Shown here piece by piece: positions 7,719 to 15,263 of a stretch of DNA of 64,000 nucleotides; position 1 is the first letter of the stretch, and each line of letters starts with the position of its first letter. Position numbers and translations under genes: made by a program. Under the pieces are notes generated by a model. That model saw only the letters and a list, made by a program, of their open reading frames with translations. It was not told the origin of the DNA and made no database searches. Source of the DNA: Lachnoclostridium sp. An138 (GTDB taxonomy: Bacteria; Bacillota; Clostridia; Lachnospirales; Lachnospiraceae); assembly GCF_002160765.1 (NCBI RefSeq), contig NZ_NFLF01000005.1, forward strand, positions 124,001 through 188,000. Direction: 5' to 3'.

Positions 7719-7923
7719 TTATCCACATTATCCACATGCTTATGCACCTTTTATCCGCAAAAAGCATGTGGATTTTTCTGTGGACAACCTGTTGACATAA
7801 ATATTTTCCAGAGTTTCTCTTATTTTTTGTTCTTTTCCTCTTTTTTGCCTGTTTTCAGGTCTGTGCGGTCCTTTTCCCGGTTGCAGATAATATTTCTCCA
7901 CAAAGTTATCCACATTATCCACA
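7719..7923. promoter_or_regulatory. DnaA-box cluster between murC and dnaD
   Basis: Four exact TTATCCACA boxes occur in two back-to-back pairs: 7719-7727 with 7728-7736, and 7906-7914 with 7915-7923. One-mismatch boxes lie at 7740-7748, 7751-7759 and 7894-7902, plus 7779-7787 on the minus strand (TTGTCCACA); a two-mismatch box lies at 7767-7775 on the minus strand. Between the groups is a T-rich stretch (about 7795-7855). The first box begins at the base after the murC stop codon. The rest of the 396-bp gap holds the dnaD promoter and no gene. DnaA binding here is inferred from sequence; control of the downstream helicase-loader genes or DnaA titration are the likely roles. Confidence 0.82.
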
Positions 7924-8041
7924 TTTTCTGTCTCCACAGTTACCATTCACAGCCGGTTCAGACAGGGAAGCAAATGTGTCGTGCCGGCACGGAAACTGTG
8001 GCCTTTCAGCAAAAAAGCCTGTTTTTTTTTGTCGGGAAGTG

Positions 8042-8050
8042 TGCTACAAT
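8042..8050 (+). promoter_or_regulatory. Extended -10 promoter for dnaD
   Basis: TGC followed by TACAAT (8045-8050) forms an extended -10. The -35 position is a T run rather than a hexamer. It lies 65 bp upstream of the dnaD ATG. Confidence 0.5.
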
Positions 8051-8114
8051 ACAGATACCCTAAGGTTGCAGAGATACGTCTGTCTGCCGGAAGGGAATAG
8101 AAAGGTGCGAAATC

Positions 8115-9284
8115 ATGAACGGTTTTATTCTGCGTAAGGATGCGGACAGCGGTCATACGCTGGTCCCCGATTTTTTTCTGGACAATTACATGCCCGGCGC
8201 CAATGGAGAATATGTGAAGATTTATCTCTATCTGCTGCGCTGCCTGAAGTCTGACACACAGGAGCTGTCCATTTCTCTCATCGCAGATAAATTTGAACAT
8301 ACAGAAAGCGACGTGTGCCGCGCATTAAAGTACTGGGAAAAGAGGAAGCTCCTGAAACTGGAATACGACGCTTCCAGCAATCTCACCGGAGTCCGCGTAC
8401 TGGAGCACGAAGCCTCCGAAGGCAGTCCGGGACCCCGGGGACTGGACCAGCCGGAGCCGGAAAAGGCCAAGAAGGCCGCAAAGGCCGTGAGCGGCGCGGC
8501 AGATGCGAAAGATGCGAAAGATGCGAAAGATACGAAAGCGGCCGGAAATACGGCATATGCAGGAAACGCGGGAACCTCTGAAAAATCTTCCGCTTCCGGG
8601 CGAATCCCCACCGATTTGCTGTCTCCCCAGGAGGCCCAGCAGCTTCTTTTCATCTGTGAGCAGTATCTGGGCAAGACCTTAAGCTCCAGAGAGGTGGCTC
8701 AGATCCTGGATCTGCACGACTCTTTCGGGTTCAGCGCGGAGCTCATCGAATATCTTGTGGAATACTGTGTGTCAGGAGGACACAAAAGCATCCATTATAT
8801 TGAAGGCACCGCCCGGGGCTGGCATGAGGCCGGCATACGGACAGTCTCTCAGGCACGGCAGCAGACCACTACATACAACCGCGCCTATTACAAGATTCTG
8901 AAGGCCTTCGGCATCTCCAACCGCAACCCGGTGGACGTGGAAATTTCTTATATGGACAAGTGGCTGAAGTCCTATGGTTTCTCCCTGGAGCTCATCACCG
9001 AAGCCTGCAGCCGGACCATGGCGACTATCCACCAGCCCGGTTTTGAATACGCGGACAAGATCCTGTCCGGCTGGAAAAAGAATCATGTGGCTTCTCTTGC
9101 GGATCTGGAGGCTCTGGACCAAAGCCGCCGCTCCGCAGCCAGGACAGCCCAGACGTCTTCTCAGCCAGCCGGCGAAAAAGAGCAGGCGCCCTCCCGCAGG
9201 ACCGGGGCCCAGAACCGCTTTCACAATTTCAAGGAACGTGATTATGATTTTGAGAAACTGCAGAAGCAGCTTATCAATCAGTAA
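8115..9284 (+). CDS. dnaD: DnaD-domain replication protein
   Basis: The protein has 389 residues. Its N-terminal half contains a winged-helix region (about 30-100; LIADKFEHTESDVCRALKYW). A low-complexity Ala/Lys linker (about 118-165) follows. Next come two DnaD/DnaB_2-type helical modules, one around 170-240 (LSSREVAQILDLHDSFG then YIEGTARGWHEAGI) and one around 250-325 (VDVEISYMDKWLKSYGF then YADKILSGWKKN). These modules bind DNA and remodel it during primosome assembly in Firmicutes. The linker contains four 9-bp repeats (GATGCGAAA at 8502, 8511 and 8520; GATACGAAA at 8529) encoding Asp-Ala/Thr-Lys triplets, so linker length probably varies between strains. The start has AAAGGTG upstream. 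It is followed after 15 nt by the helicase-loader gene. Confidence 0.88.
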   Translation: MNGFILRKDADSGHTLVPDFFLDNYMPGANGEYVKIYLYLLRCLKSDTQELSISLIADKFEHTESDVCRALKYWEKRKLLKLEYDASSNLTGVRVLEHEASEGSPGPRGLDQPEPEKAKKAAKAVSGAADAKDAKDAKDTKAAGNTAYAGNAGTSEKSSASGRIPTDLLSPQEAQQLLFICEQYLGKTLSSREVAQILDLHDSFGFSAELIEYLVEYCVSGGHKSIHYIEGTARGWHEAGIRTVSQARQQTTTYNRAYYKILKAFGISNRNPVDVEISYMDKWLKSYGFSLELITEACSRTMATIHQPGFEYADKILSGWKKNHVASLADLEALDQSRRSAARTAQTSSQPAGEKEQAPSRRTGAQNRFHNFKERDYDFEKLQKQLINQ

Positions 9285-9299
9285 GCAAAGGAGCAGCTT

Positions 9300-10280
9300 A
9301 TGCCTTTGATCAATACACAGTATGATTCTATCATGCGCGGATACGCCCGCAGGCAGGCCCGTTCCCGCCAGGAGCTGGAGGAACGTCTGGAGCGCATTCA
9401 TCGGGAGATTCCGGAGCTTTCCGCCCTGGAAGAACAGATTACAGCCTGTCAGGCGGAAAAAGTCCGCGCCGCCGTCTCCCAGAACCGGGAACTGAGCGCT
9501 GAGCTGGAGGAACGTCTTACTCAGCTTTTTGAGGGACGGGCAGAACTTCTGGCTGAGCATGGGCTGTCACTTTCCGATCTGGAGCCGGTCTATACCTGTC
9601 CGGACTGCCGGGATACCGGCTATATCGGCGAAGAAAAATGCCACTGCTTCCTGCAGGCTGAAATCGATCTTCTCTACCACCAGTCTCATCTGAAGGAGAT
9701 TCTGGAAAAAGAGAATTTCCATACCTTTTCCTACTCCTGGTATGAGGGAGAAGATCGGGAAATCATGCGGCGCTGCGTGATGGACGCCCGCATGTTCATC
9801 GAAAACTTTGACAGCAGCTTTCAGAATCTTCTGCTTCTGGGCGCTGTCGGCACCGGAAAGACCTTTCTTTCCAACTGTATCGCAAAAGAACTGATGGATA
9901 CCTGCCATTCCGTAGTCTATCTGACGGCCTTTCAGCTGTTTGAGTTGCTTTCCAGAGCTGCCTTTGGATCAGAGAAGCAGAACAGAAGCTACCAGCAGAC
10001 CTATCCCTATATCTTTGACTGTGACCTTCTGATTATAGACGATCTGGGAACAGAGCTTCCCAATTCGTTCACCGTATCCCAGTTCTTTCTCTGTATCAAC
10101 GAACGGATTCTGCGGAAGAAATCCACTCTCATCTCTTCGAACCTGGACATGGAAGCCCTGCGGAATATCTATTCCGAGCGCGCTCTGTCCCGGATTATCA
10201 GCTGCTACACTATCCGTCAGCTGCCCGGAAGCGATATACGAATCAAGAAGAAACTTAAGCCTGGGCGCCCTGCCTCTTAA
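9300..10280 (+). CDS. DnaC/DnaI-like helicase-loader ATPase
   Basis: The protein has 326 residues. An N-terminal coiled-coil part (1-90) is followed by a zinc cluster C100-x2-C103...C114-x-C116, as in DnaI-type loaders. The AAA+ domain has Walker A GAVGTGKT (181-188), Walker B LLIIDDLG (D247, D248) and an arginine-containing SERALSRI sensor region near residue 300. Such proteins load the replicative helicase DnaB at origins and restarting forks. The SD AAAGGAG is 7 nt from the ATG, and the gene is almost certainly cotranscribed with dnaD. The DnaB helicase itself is at 29079-30422. An IstB-type transposition ATPase was considered, but the zinc cluster, the DnaD neighbour and the absence of a transposase favour a loader. 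Confidence 0.9.
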   Translation: MPLINTQYDSIMRGYARRQARSRQELEERLERIHREIPELSALEEQITACQAEKVRAAVSQNRELSAELEERLTQLFEGRAELLAEHGLSLSDLEPVYTCPDCRDTGYIGEEKCHCFLQAEIDLLYHQSHLKEILEKENFHTFSYSWYEGEDREIMRRCVMDARMFIENFDSSFQNLLLLGAVGTGKTFLSNCIAKELMDTCHSVVYLTAFQLFELLSRAAFGSEKQNRSYQQTYPYIFDCDLLIIDDLGTELPNSFTVSQFFLCINERILRKKSTLISSNLDMEALRNIYSERALSRIISCYTIRQLPGSDIRIKKKLKPGRPAS

Positions 10281-10326
10281 TGAGCCCCTGCCAATACCAA
10301 TTCATAAACCATGGAGGAATACTGTT

Positions 10327-11523
10327 ATGTTACTGCAACGCAGCCAGCGCGTACTGGAAACTATCCCTGTCGGTTCTCTCGGACTGATCCCTCTTAAAAG
10401 CTGTGAAGAGCTTGGACGCCAGGTCAATGACTATCTTGTAAAATGGCGCCACAGCAGCGATCTGGAGCACAAGTCCAGCATTGCCTTCACAGGATATGAG
10501 CGAGACTCCTATCTGATCCCGGCCCACACACCCCGGTTCGGTTCCGGAGAAGGAAAAGGTACTATTGACGATTCCGTCCGCGGAAACGATCTGTATCTGA
10601 TGGTGGATGTGTGCAACTACAGCCTTACCTACAAGCTTTACAACTACACAAACCGCATGTCTCCCGATGATCATTTCCAGGACCTGAAACGTGTCATCGC
10701 CGCCATCGGCGGCAAGGCCCGCCGTATCACGGTAATCATGCCCTACCTGTACGAGAGCCGCCAGCACAAGCGCAGCGCCCGGGAGTCCCTGGACTGTGCC
10801 ATGGCTCTGCAGGAGCTGGTAAATATGGGTGTGGAAAACATCCTCACCTTTGAAGCCCATGATCCCAGAGTGCAGAATGCGATTCCTCTGAACGGATTTG
10901 AGACTGTCACCCCGGCCTATCAGCTGATCAAGGGCCTTCTGGAGACTACGCCGGGTCTGGAGATCGACAGCAGGCACATGCTGGTCATCAGCCCGGACGA
11001 GGGCGGCATGTCCCGCGCTGTATACCTGGCCAATGTTCTCGGCCTTGACATGGGAATGTTCTACAAGCGCCGCGACTATACCCGCATTATCAACGGACGC
11101 AACCCGATTCTGGCCCACGAGTTCCTGGGTACGGATATCGAAGGCAAGGATATGATCGTGGTGGACGATATGATTTCCTCCGGCGACAGCATGCTGGAAG
11201 TCATCCGCGAGCTCAAGAAGCGCAAGGCCCGCAATATCTATATCTTCTGCACCTTCGGCCTCTTTACCAACGGCCTGGAGAAATTCGATAAGGCTTACGA
11301 AGAAGGCCTCTTCACCAAGCTTCTGACCACCAACCTGGTCTACCAGACGCCGGATCTCTTAAGCCGTCCTTATTATGTAAGCTGCAATATGAGCAAATAC
11401 ATCGCTCTTCTTGTAGATACGCTGAACCACGACGTGTCCATCAGCGATCTGCTGGACCCCTATGACAGAATCCAGGCACTGGTCAGAAGATATCGGAATG
11501 GTGAGCTGCAGGGTCAGGATTAA
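10327..11523 (+). CDS. prs: Ribose-phosphate pyrophosphokinase, long form
   Basis: This enzyme makes PRPP from ribose-5-phosphate and ATP for nucleotide, His and Trp synthesis. The protein has 398 residues, about 80 more than classical Prs (about 315). The extra length is in an N-terminal extension and loops (HSSDLEHKSS, GSGEGKGTID). The PRPP loop is VVDDMISSGDS (278-288), a variant of the usual VDDMIDTAGT. EAHDP is at 176-180, and MPYLYESRQHKR matches the catalytic/ATP region. The SD GGAGGA precedes the ATG. It ends the plus-strand block and is followed by a strong bidirectional terminator. Divergence from classical Prs leaves ATP versus diphosphate use by some homologues open. Confidence 0.88.
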   Translation: MLLQRSQRVLETIPVGSLGLIPLKSCEELGRQVNDYLVKWRHSSDLEHKSSIAFTGYERDSYLIPAHTPRFGSGEGKGTIDDSVRGNDLYLMVDVCNYSLTYKLYNYTNRMSPDDHFQDLKRVIAAIGGKARRITVIMPYLYESRQHKRSARESLDCAMALQELVNMGVENILTFEAHDPRVQNAIPLNGFETVTPAYQLIKGLLETTPGLEIDSRHMLVISPDEGGMSRAVYLANVLGLDMGMFYKRRDYTRIINGRNPILAHEFLGTDIEGKDMIVVDDMISSGDSMLEVIRELKKRKARNIYIFCTFGLFTNGLEKFDKAYEEGLFTKLLTTNLVYQTPDLLSRPYYVSCNMSKYIALLVDTLNHDVSISDLLDPYDRIQALVRRYRNGELQGQD

Positions 11524-11620
11524 AACGGGGTTTTATAAACACCCTTAAGGTTCCGAAATCGGCAGATGCAGATATTCTCCTCTGCTCAAATATCCATGCA
11601 GACTGCGCGAAAAGAATAAA

Positions 11621-11673
11621 AGAACGGCACGGGTTTCTCTGTCAGCTGATGGCAGAGAAACCTGCGCCGTTCT
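11621..11673. terminator. Bidirectional terminator after prs
   Basis: A 21-bp stem with two mismatches (11621-11641 with 11653-11673) and an 11-nt loop lies between the convergent prs and response-regulator genes. It is followed by TTCTTC on the plus strand. On the minus strand the flank is TTTTATTCTTTT, a good U-tract. Confidence 0.75.
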
Positions 11674-11720
11674 TCTTCATTAATAATGAGGCTTTTGCGC
11701 TATGACGCACTGTGTCCGGT

Positions 11721-12410
11721 TTATACTTTAAACCGGTACCCTACGCCCCAAATCGTCTCGATATACTGGGGCTTGGCGGAATTCTGTTCTATCTTTTCCC
11801 GAATCTTCTTGATGTGTACGGTGACTGTCGCGATATCTCCCACAGAATCCATATCCCAGATTTTCCGGAACAGCTCCTCCTTGGTAAATACGTGATTCGG
11901 ATTTTCCGCAAGGAAGGTCAGCAGATCGAATTCCCTGGAGGTGAAATTTTTCTCCTCACCGTTCACCCAGACACGGCGGGCTGTCTTGTCAATTTTCAGG
12001 CCCCGGATCTCAATCACGGTATTTTCTCTGGCATTGCTGTTCACCAGGCGCTGATACCGGTTCAGATGGGCTTTTACACGGGCCACCAGCTCGCTTGGAC
12101 TGAAGGGTTTTGTCATGTAATCGTCTGCGCCCAGACCCAGTCCCCGGATCTTGTCGATGTCGTCCTTTTTGGCGGAAACCATGATAATCGGAGTATTCTT
12201 CTTCTCCCGTACCTGGCGGCAGATCTCAAATCCATCCACTCCCGGCAGCATCAGGTCAAGAATCACCAGCTGAAAATCCTCATCCAGCGCACGTTTCAGT
12301 CCTGTCTCCCCATCTGCGGCAATCTCCACCTCAAAACCCGAAAGCTCCAGATAATCCTTCTCCAGATCCGCGATGGCTTCTTCGTCTTCTATGATCAGTA
12401 TCTTACTCAT
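11721..12410 (-). CDS. OmpR/PhoB-type response regulator
   Basis: The protein has 229 residues. The receiver domain (1-120) has the acidic pair E8/D9 (IIEDEE), phospho-acceptor D52 (LDLMLPG), the conserved Ser in MVSAKK and the Lys in MTKPFSP. The C-terminal winged helix (about 130-229) ends in the usual GVGYRFKV. It controls transcription when phosphorylated by the kinase encoded directly upstream; the two genes overlap by 4 nt (ATGA). Nothing in the immediate neighbourhood names the stimulus. The next minus-strand genes do not point to a specific regulon. Confidence 0.95.
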   Translation of the reverse strand: MSKILIIEDEEAIADLEKDYLELSGFEVEIAADGETGLKRALDEDFQLVILDLMLPGVDGFEICRQVREKKNTPIIMVSAKKDDIDKIRGLGLGADDYMTKPFSPSELVARVKAHLNRYQRLVNSNARENTVIEIRGLKIDKTARRVWVNGEEKNFTSREFDLLTFLAENPNHVFTKEELFRKIWDMDSVGDIATVTVHIKKIREKIEQNSAKPQYIETIWGVGYRFKV

Positions 12411-13903
12411 GTGACCGGTACCTCCTGATATTTTCTGAGGACAAAATACATCACTGTCCCTGTGTTCTCCTTACTTGTCGCCCAGACCTTGCCTCCGTGG
12501 TCTTCAATGATTTTCTTCACGATGGACAGGCCGATCCCGCTGCCTCCCTTGGAGGAATTCCTTGAGGCGTCCGTCCGGTAGAAGCGGTTGAAAATCAGCG
12601 GCAGATCCTTTGTGGCAATTCCCTTTCCGTTGTCCTCTATCTCCACCTGAACAAAATCTCCCACGTCCTTCACGCGGATATTGATATAGCCTTTGGGCTT
12701 ATCGATGTATTTGATGGAATTGCTCACAATATTATTGATAACGCGCTTGATCTGTTCCGCATCCGCGATAACCTGCACGTCCTCGTCCACATAATTGAAA
12801 TAGGCCAGCTCAATGTTCTGCTCCTCCAGTTCGATGGACAGCTCCTCCACACAGTCCGCAAAATATTCGTTTACATTGATCCGGTCAAATCTGTATGGAA
12901 TCCGGTTCGTATCGATCTTGGAATAAAAGGTCAGCTCATTGATAAGCCGTTCCATATCATTGGCTTTATTATAAATGGTTCTGATATATTTTTCCTGCTT
13001 CTCCGGCGTATCAGCCACGCCGTCCATAATCCCTTCCACATATCCCTTGACTGCGGTGATAGGCGTCTTCAAATCATGGGAAATGTTGCTGATAAGCTCC
13101 TTATTCTGCTTCTCCGCCTCCAGCTTCTCTTCCGCGGTTTCCTTCAGCCTGCGGCGCATATCCTCAAAATCTGTGCAGAGCTCTCCGATCTCATCCTCTC
13201 CGCCGGCCGGCATCTCAAAATCCAGATTGCCATCGGTAATCTTTTTGGTCGCCACCTGCAGATGATGGATGGGCGTCACGATGCTTTTATAAATCCATGC
13301 CGTCAGAATCATACTGGTAAAAATCAGAATCAGCGCCAGGACCATGATCACATCCATCACCAGAGACTCCATCTCCGGAATCATGCCGCTTATGGAAGTG
13401 ACGATGAACGCCGTGCCCTCCGTCTGATCGGAATACCGGAAATCCAGCTGCCTCACAAGAGCCTGCAGATTTCCTCCAATATAGATTCCCATATCCTGCT
13501 CCTGATCCGCATCATGGGCTCCGTATTCCGGCAGGCTTTCCAGAAGATCTGTCTGGTCCCCGTCATTTCCTATATAGGTGAAGCTGTCTCCTTTACGCAC
13601 CACCAGAAATGAATATCTCTTCTCCAGATCCAGATTTACCGTATCCAGATATTCCGTATCCTCAAAGGCGTCCGGGTCAGTCTCTGCCTTCTGCTGCATT
13701 CCGTCATAGGTCTCTCTGGTAATCCGGCTCATCATGGCAGGCGTATTGGAAAGGGTCTCATAAGTGACGTTCTCCACGCCATACAGTTTTCGAATGGAAT
13801 TGAGCTGATACTGCCCAAAGCCAAAAAAGGCCACTGTCGTAAACAACACCGGGACAAGAATCAGAATCAGAAATGTAATGATTAATTTTGAACGAAGTTT
13901 CAT
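12407..13903 (-). CDS. Membrane sensor histidine kinase
   Basis: The protein has 498 residues. TM1 is about 8-28, the extracytoplasmic sensor about 30-180, and TM2 about 180-205. A HAMP domain (about 205-258) is followed by the dimerisation/phospho-acceptor helix with H276 in SNISHDLKTP. The ATP-binding domain has the N box (NNIVSNSIKY), G1 (EDNGKGI) and G2 (GGSGIGLSIVK). The sensor region has no recognisable PAS motif. It is the partner of the overlapping response regulator. An extended -10 promoter lies 55 bp upstream. Confidence 0.95.
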   Translation of the reverse strand: MKLRSKLIITFLILILVPVLFTTVAFFGFGQYQLNSIRKLYGVENVTYETLSNTPAMMSRITRETYDGMQQKAETDPDAFEDTEYLDTVNLDLEKRYSFLVVRKGDSFTYIGNDGDQTDLLESLPEYGAHDADQEQDMGIYIGGNLQALVRQLDFRYSDQTEGTAFIVTSISGMIPEMESLVMDVIMVLALILIFTSMILTAWIYKSIVTPIHHLQVATKKITDGNLDFEMPAGGEDEIGELCTDFEDMRRRLKETAEEKLEAEKQNKELISNISHDLKTPITAVKGYVEGIMDGVADTPEKQEKYIRTIYNKANDMERLINELTFYSKIDTNRIPYRFDRINVNEYFADCVEELSIELEEQNIELAYFNYVDEDVQVIADAEQIKRVINNIVSNSIKYIDKPKGYINIRVKDVGDFVQVEIEDNGKGIATKDLPLIFNRFYRTDASRNSSKGGSGIGLSIVKKIIEDHGGKVWATSKENTGTVMYFVLRKYQEVPVT

Positions 13904-13957
13904 GATCGTCTCCAGCTCTGTGGTATATCAGTCTCATTCACGTCTGACAACATTTTT

Positions 13958-13966
13958 ATTATATCA
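13958..13966 (-). promoter_or_regulatory. Extended -10 promoter for the two-component operon
   Basis: On the minus strand, TGA precedes TATAAT (13958-13963). No good -35 is present, as expected for an extended -10 promoter. Confidence 0.6.
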
Positions 13967-14053
13967 CAGAGCCAGAGGTCCTGCTTGGAAAATATGATAA
14001 AAAATCTAAATTTTTTCTAAATTAAATACAGCTTATCTCCCGCCTGTATCCGC

Positions 14054-15118
14054 CTACAGATCCAGCTTCATATCGCCATACTGAATCCAGCCCTTTTTCC
14101 TCATGAATTCTGATACAGCCAGCGTCACTGCCGCCGGCAGAATCACCTGAATCAGAAGGATTTTGACAAGCGTCAGCGCGGGACCGTCCACCGGGGCCAT
14201 CACCTGCCAGGTCATAATCTGGCCTACCAGCCCGGAGGTTCCCATTCCGGAACCGGTCGCGTTATTCTCCATATGAAGCAGCATGGTTCCCACCGGTCCC
14301 AGAACGGCGCTGGAAATGATGGCCGGGAGCCAGATCAGAGGCTTTCTCACAATATTCGGCACCTGAAGCATGGACGTTCCCACGCCCTGGGCCAGCAGCC
14401 CGCCCAGTCTGTTTTCCCGGAAGCTGGCTGCCGCGAAGCCTACCATATTGCAGCAGCACCCCACCGTCGCGGCTCCCGCCGCCAGGCCGGAAAGATTCAG
14501 GATCACGCCCAGGGCCGCCGAGCTGATGGGAAGCGTCAGAATCATTCCCATCAAGACGGAAACCACAATTCCCATCAGAAAAGGCTGCTGAACGGTTCCC
14601 CAGTTGATCAGCCCGCCCAGGGCAGTCATCAGGCTGCTGATGGGAGGTCCGAAAATCAGGCCCGCAATGGAGCCGGACACAATCACTGTCAGCGGAGTCA
14701 CCAGAATATCTATTTTGGTCCGGCCGGACACCAGCCGCCCAAGCTCAATGCCTGTGAGCGCGGCAATAAAGGCGCCCAGAGGCTCTCCCGGACCAGACAG
14801 GACCACTGCCCCATCCGAAAGCACGGAGCCGGCCAGAATCCCGCTGGCGAAAGCTCCGGCCATACCGGCCGTGGCTGCTGACAGCACTACGAGAGGACTG
14901 GCTTTGAATTTGCAGGCCGTTCCCACTCCGATGCCCGCCCCTGTCAGGGCCGCCGCCAGTTTTCCAAAAAGAAAAAGCGTATCTCCCGCTCTTCCCCCTA
15001 CAAGCGTTCCGATCTGCTGAATGATCGTACCCACTATCAATGTGGCAAACAGCCCGAGCGCCATACCGCTCAGGCCGTCGATCAGAATATGATTGCAAAG
15101 CTTCTTCAGTTTTTCCAT
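14054..15118 (-). CDS. PfoR / PTS_EIIC_2-like membrane protein
   Basis: The protein has 354 residues from the ATG at 15118, which follows GAGGGGGAAAGG; the longer in-frame extension lacks a ribosome site. There are about nine or ten hydrophobic helices, with Gly-rich loops GIGVGTACKFK and VGCCCNMVGFAA and a conserved-looking MLQVPNIVRKPLIWLP segment. It resembles the family named after PfoR, a protein implicated in toxin gene control in Clostridium perfringens and related in fold to PTS EIIC proteins. There are no IIA or IIB genes nearby, so sugar transport by a PTS is unsupported. Its role (carrier or regulator) is unknown. A perfect inverted repeat lies 55 bp upstream. Confidence 0.75.
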   Translation of the reverse strand: MEKLKKLCNHILIDGLSGMALGLFATLIVGTIIQQIGTLVGGRAGDTLFLFGKLAAALTGAGIGVGTACKFKASPLVVLSAATAGMAGAFASGILAGSVLSDGAVVLSGPGEPLGAFIAALTGIELGRLVSGRTKIDILVTPLTVIVSGSIAGLIFGPPISSLMTALGGLINWGTVQQPFLMGIVVSVLMGMILTLPISSAALGVILNLSGLAAGAATVGCCCNMVGFAAASFRENRLGGLLAQGVGTSMLQVPNIVRKPLIWLPAIISSAVLGPVGTMLLHMENNATGSGMGTSGLVGQIMTWQVMAPVDGPALTLVKILLIQVILPAAVTLAVSEFMRKKGWIQYGDMKLDL

Positions 15119-15172
15119 AACCTTTCCCCCTCTTTCACGTCCGGTTTTCCGCCGGTCCATCATTGACCATAT

Positions 15173-15188
15173 ATGTGTCTTGACACAT
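15173..15188. promoter_or_regulatory. 16-bp inverted repeat upstream of the PfoR-like gene
   Basis: ATGTGTC-TT-GACACAT is a perfect palindrome 55 bp upstream of the start codon. Its size and position suit a dimeric regulator; which one is unknown. Confidence 0.5.
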
Positions 15189-15263
15189 GTGTTATCACTT
15201 AGGGGTAAGCTTATCATATCTGCATCAGAAAGTCAAACTCAAAACTGCCTTTCTGAAATCTCT

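Noticed and set aside
7740-7946. 68-codon minus-strand frame with a VDNVDN repeat
   Set aside because: Its repeat is simply the translation of back-to-back DnaA boxes; there is no ribosome site or family resemblance.
7719-8114. A chromosomal origin of replication at the DnaA-box cluster
   Set aside because: No dnaA, dnaN or rpmH is beside it. Most genes to its right for 50 kb, including dnaB and ribosomal genes, read toward it on the minus strand, which does not fit a divergent origin. A DnaA-responsive regulatory or titration site is the more careful call.
9300-10280. IstB-type transposase helper
   Set aside because: It has a Walker box like IstB, but also a zinc cluster and a DnaD neighbour, and no transposase is present.
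14054-15118. PTS sugar permease
   Set aside because: EIIC-like only in overall membrane fold; no IIA, IIB or phosphorylation site is encoded nearby.
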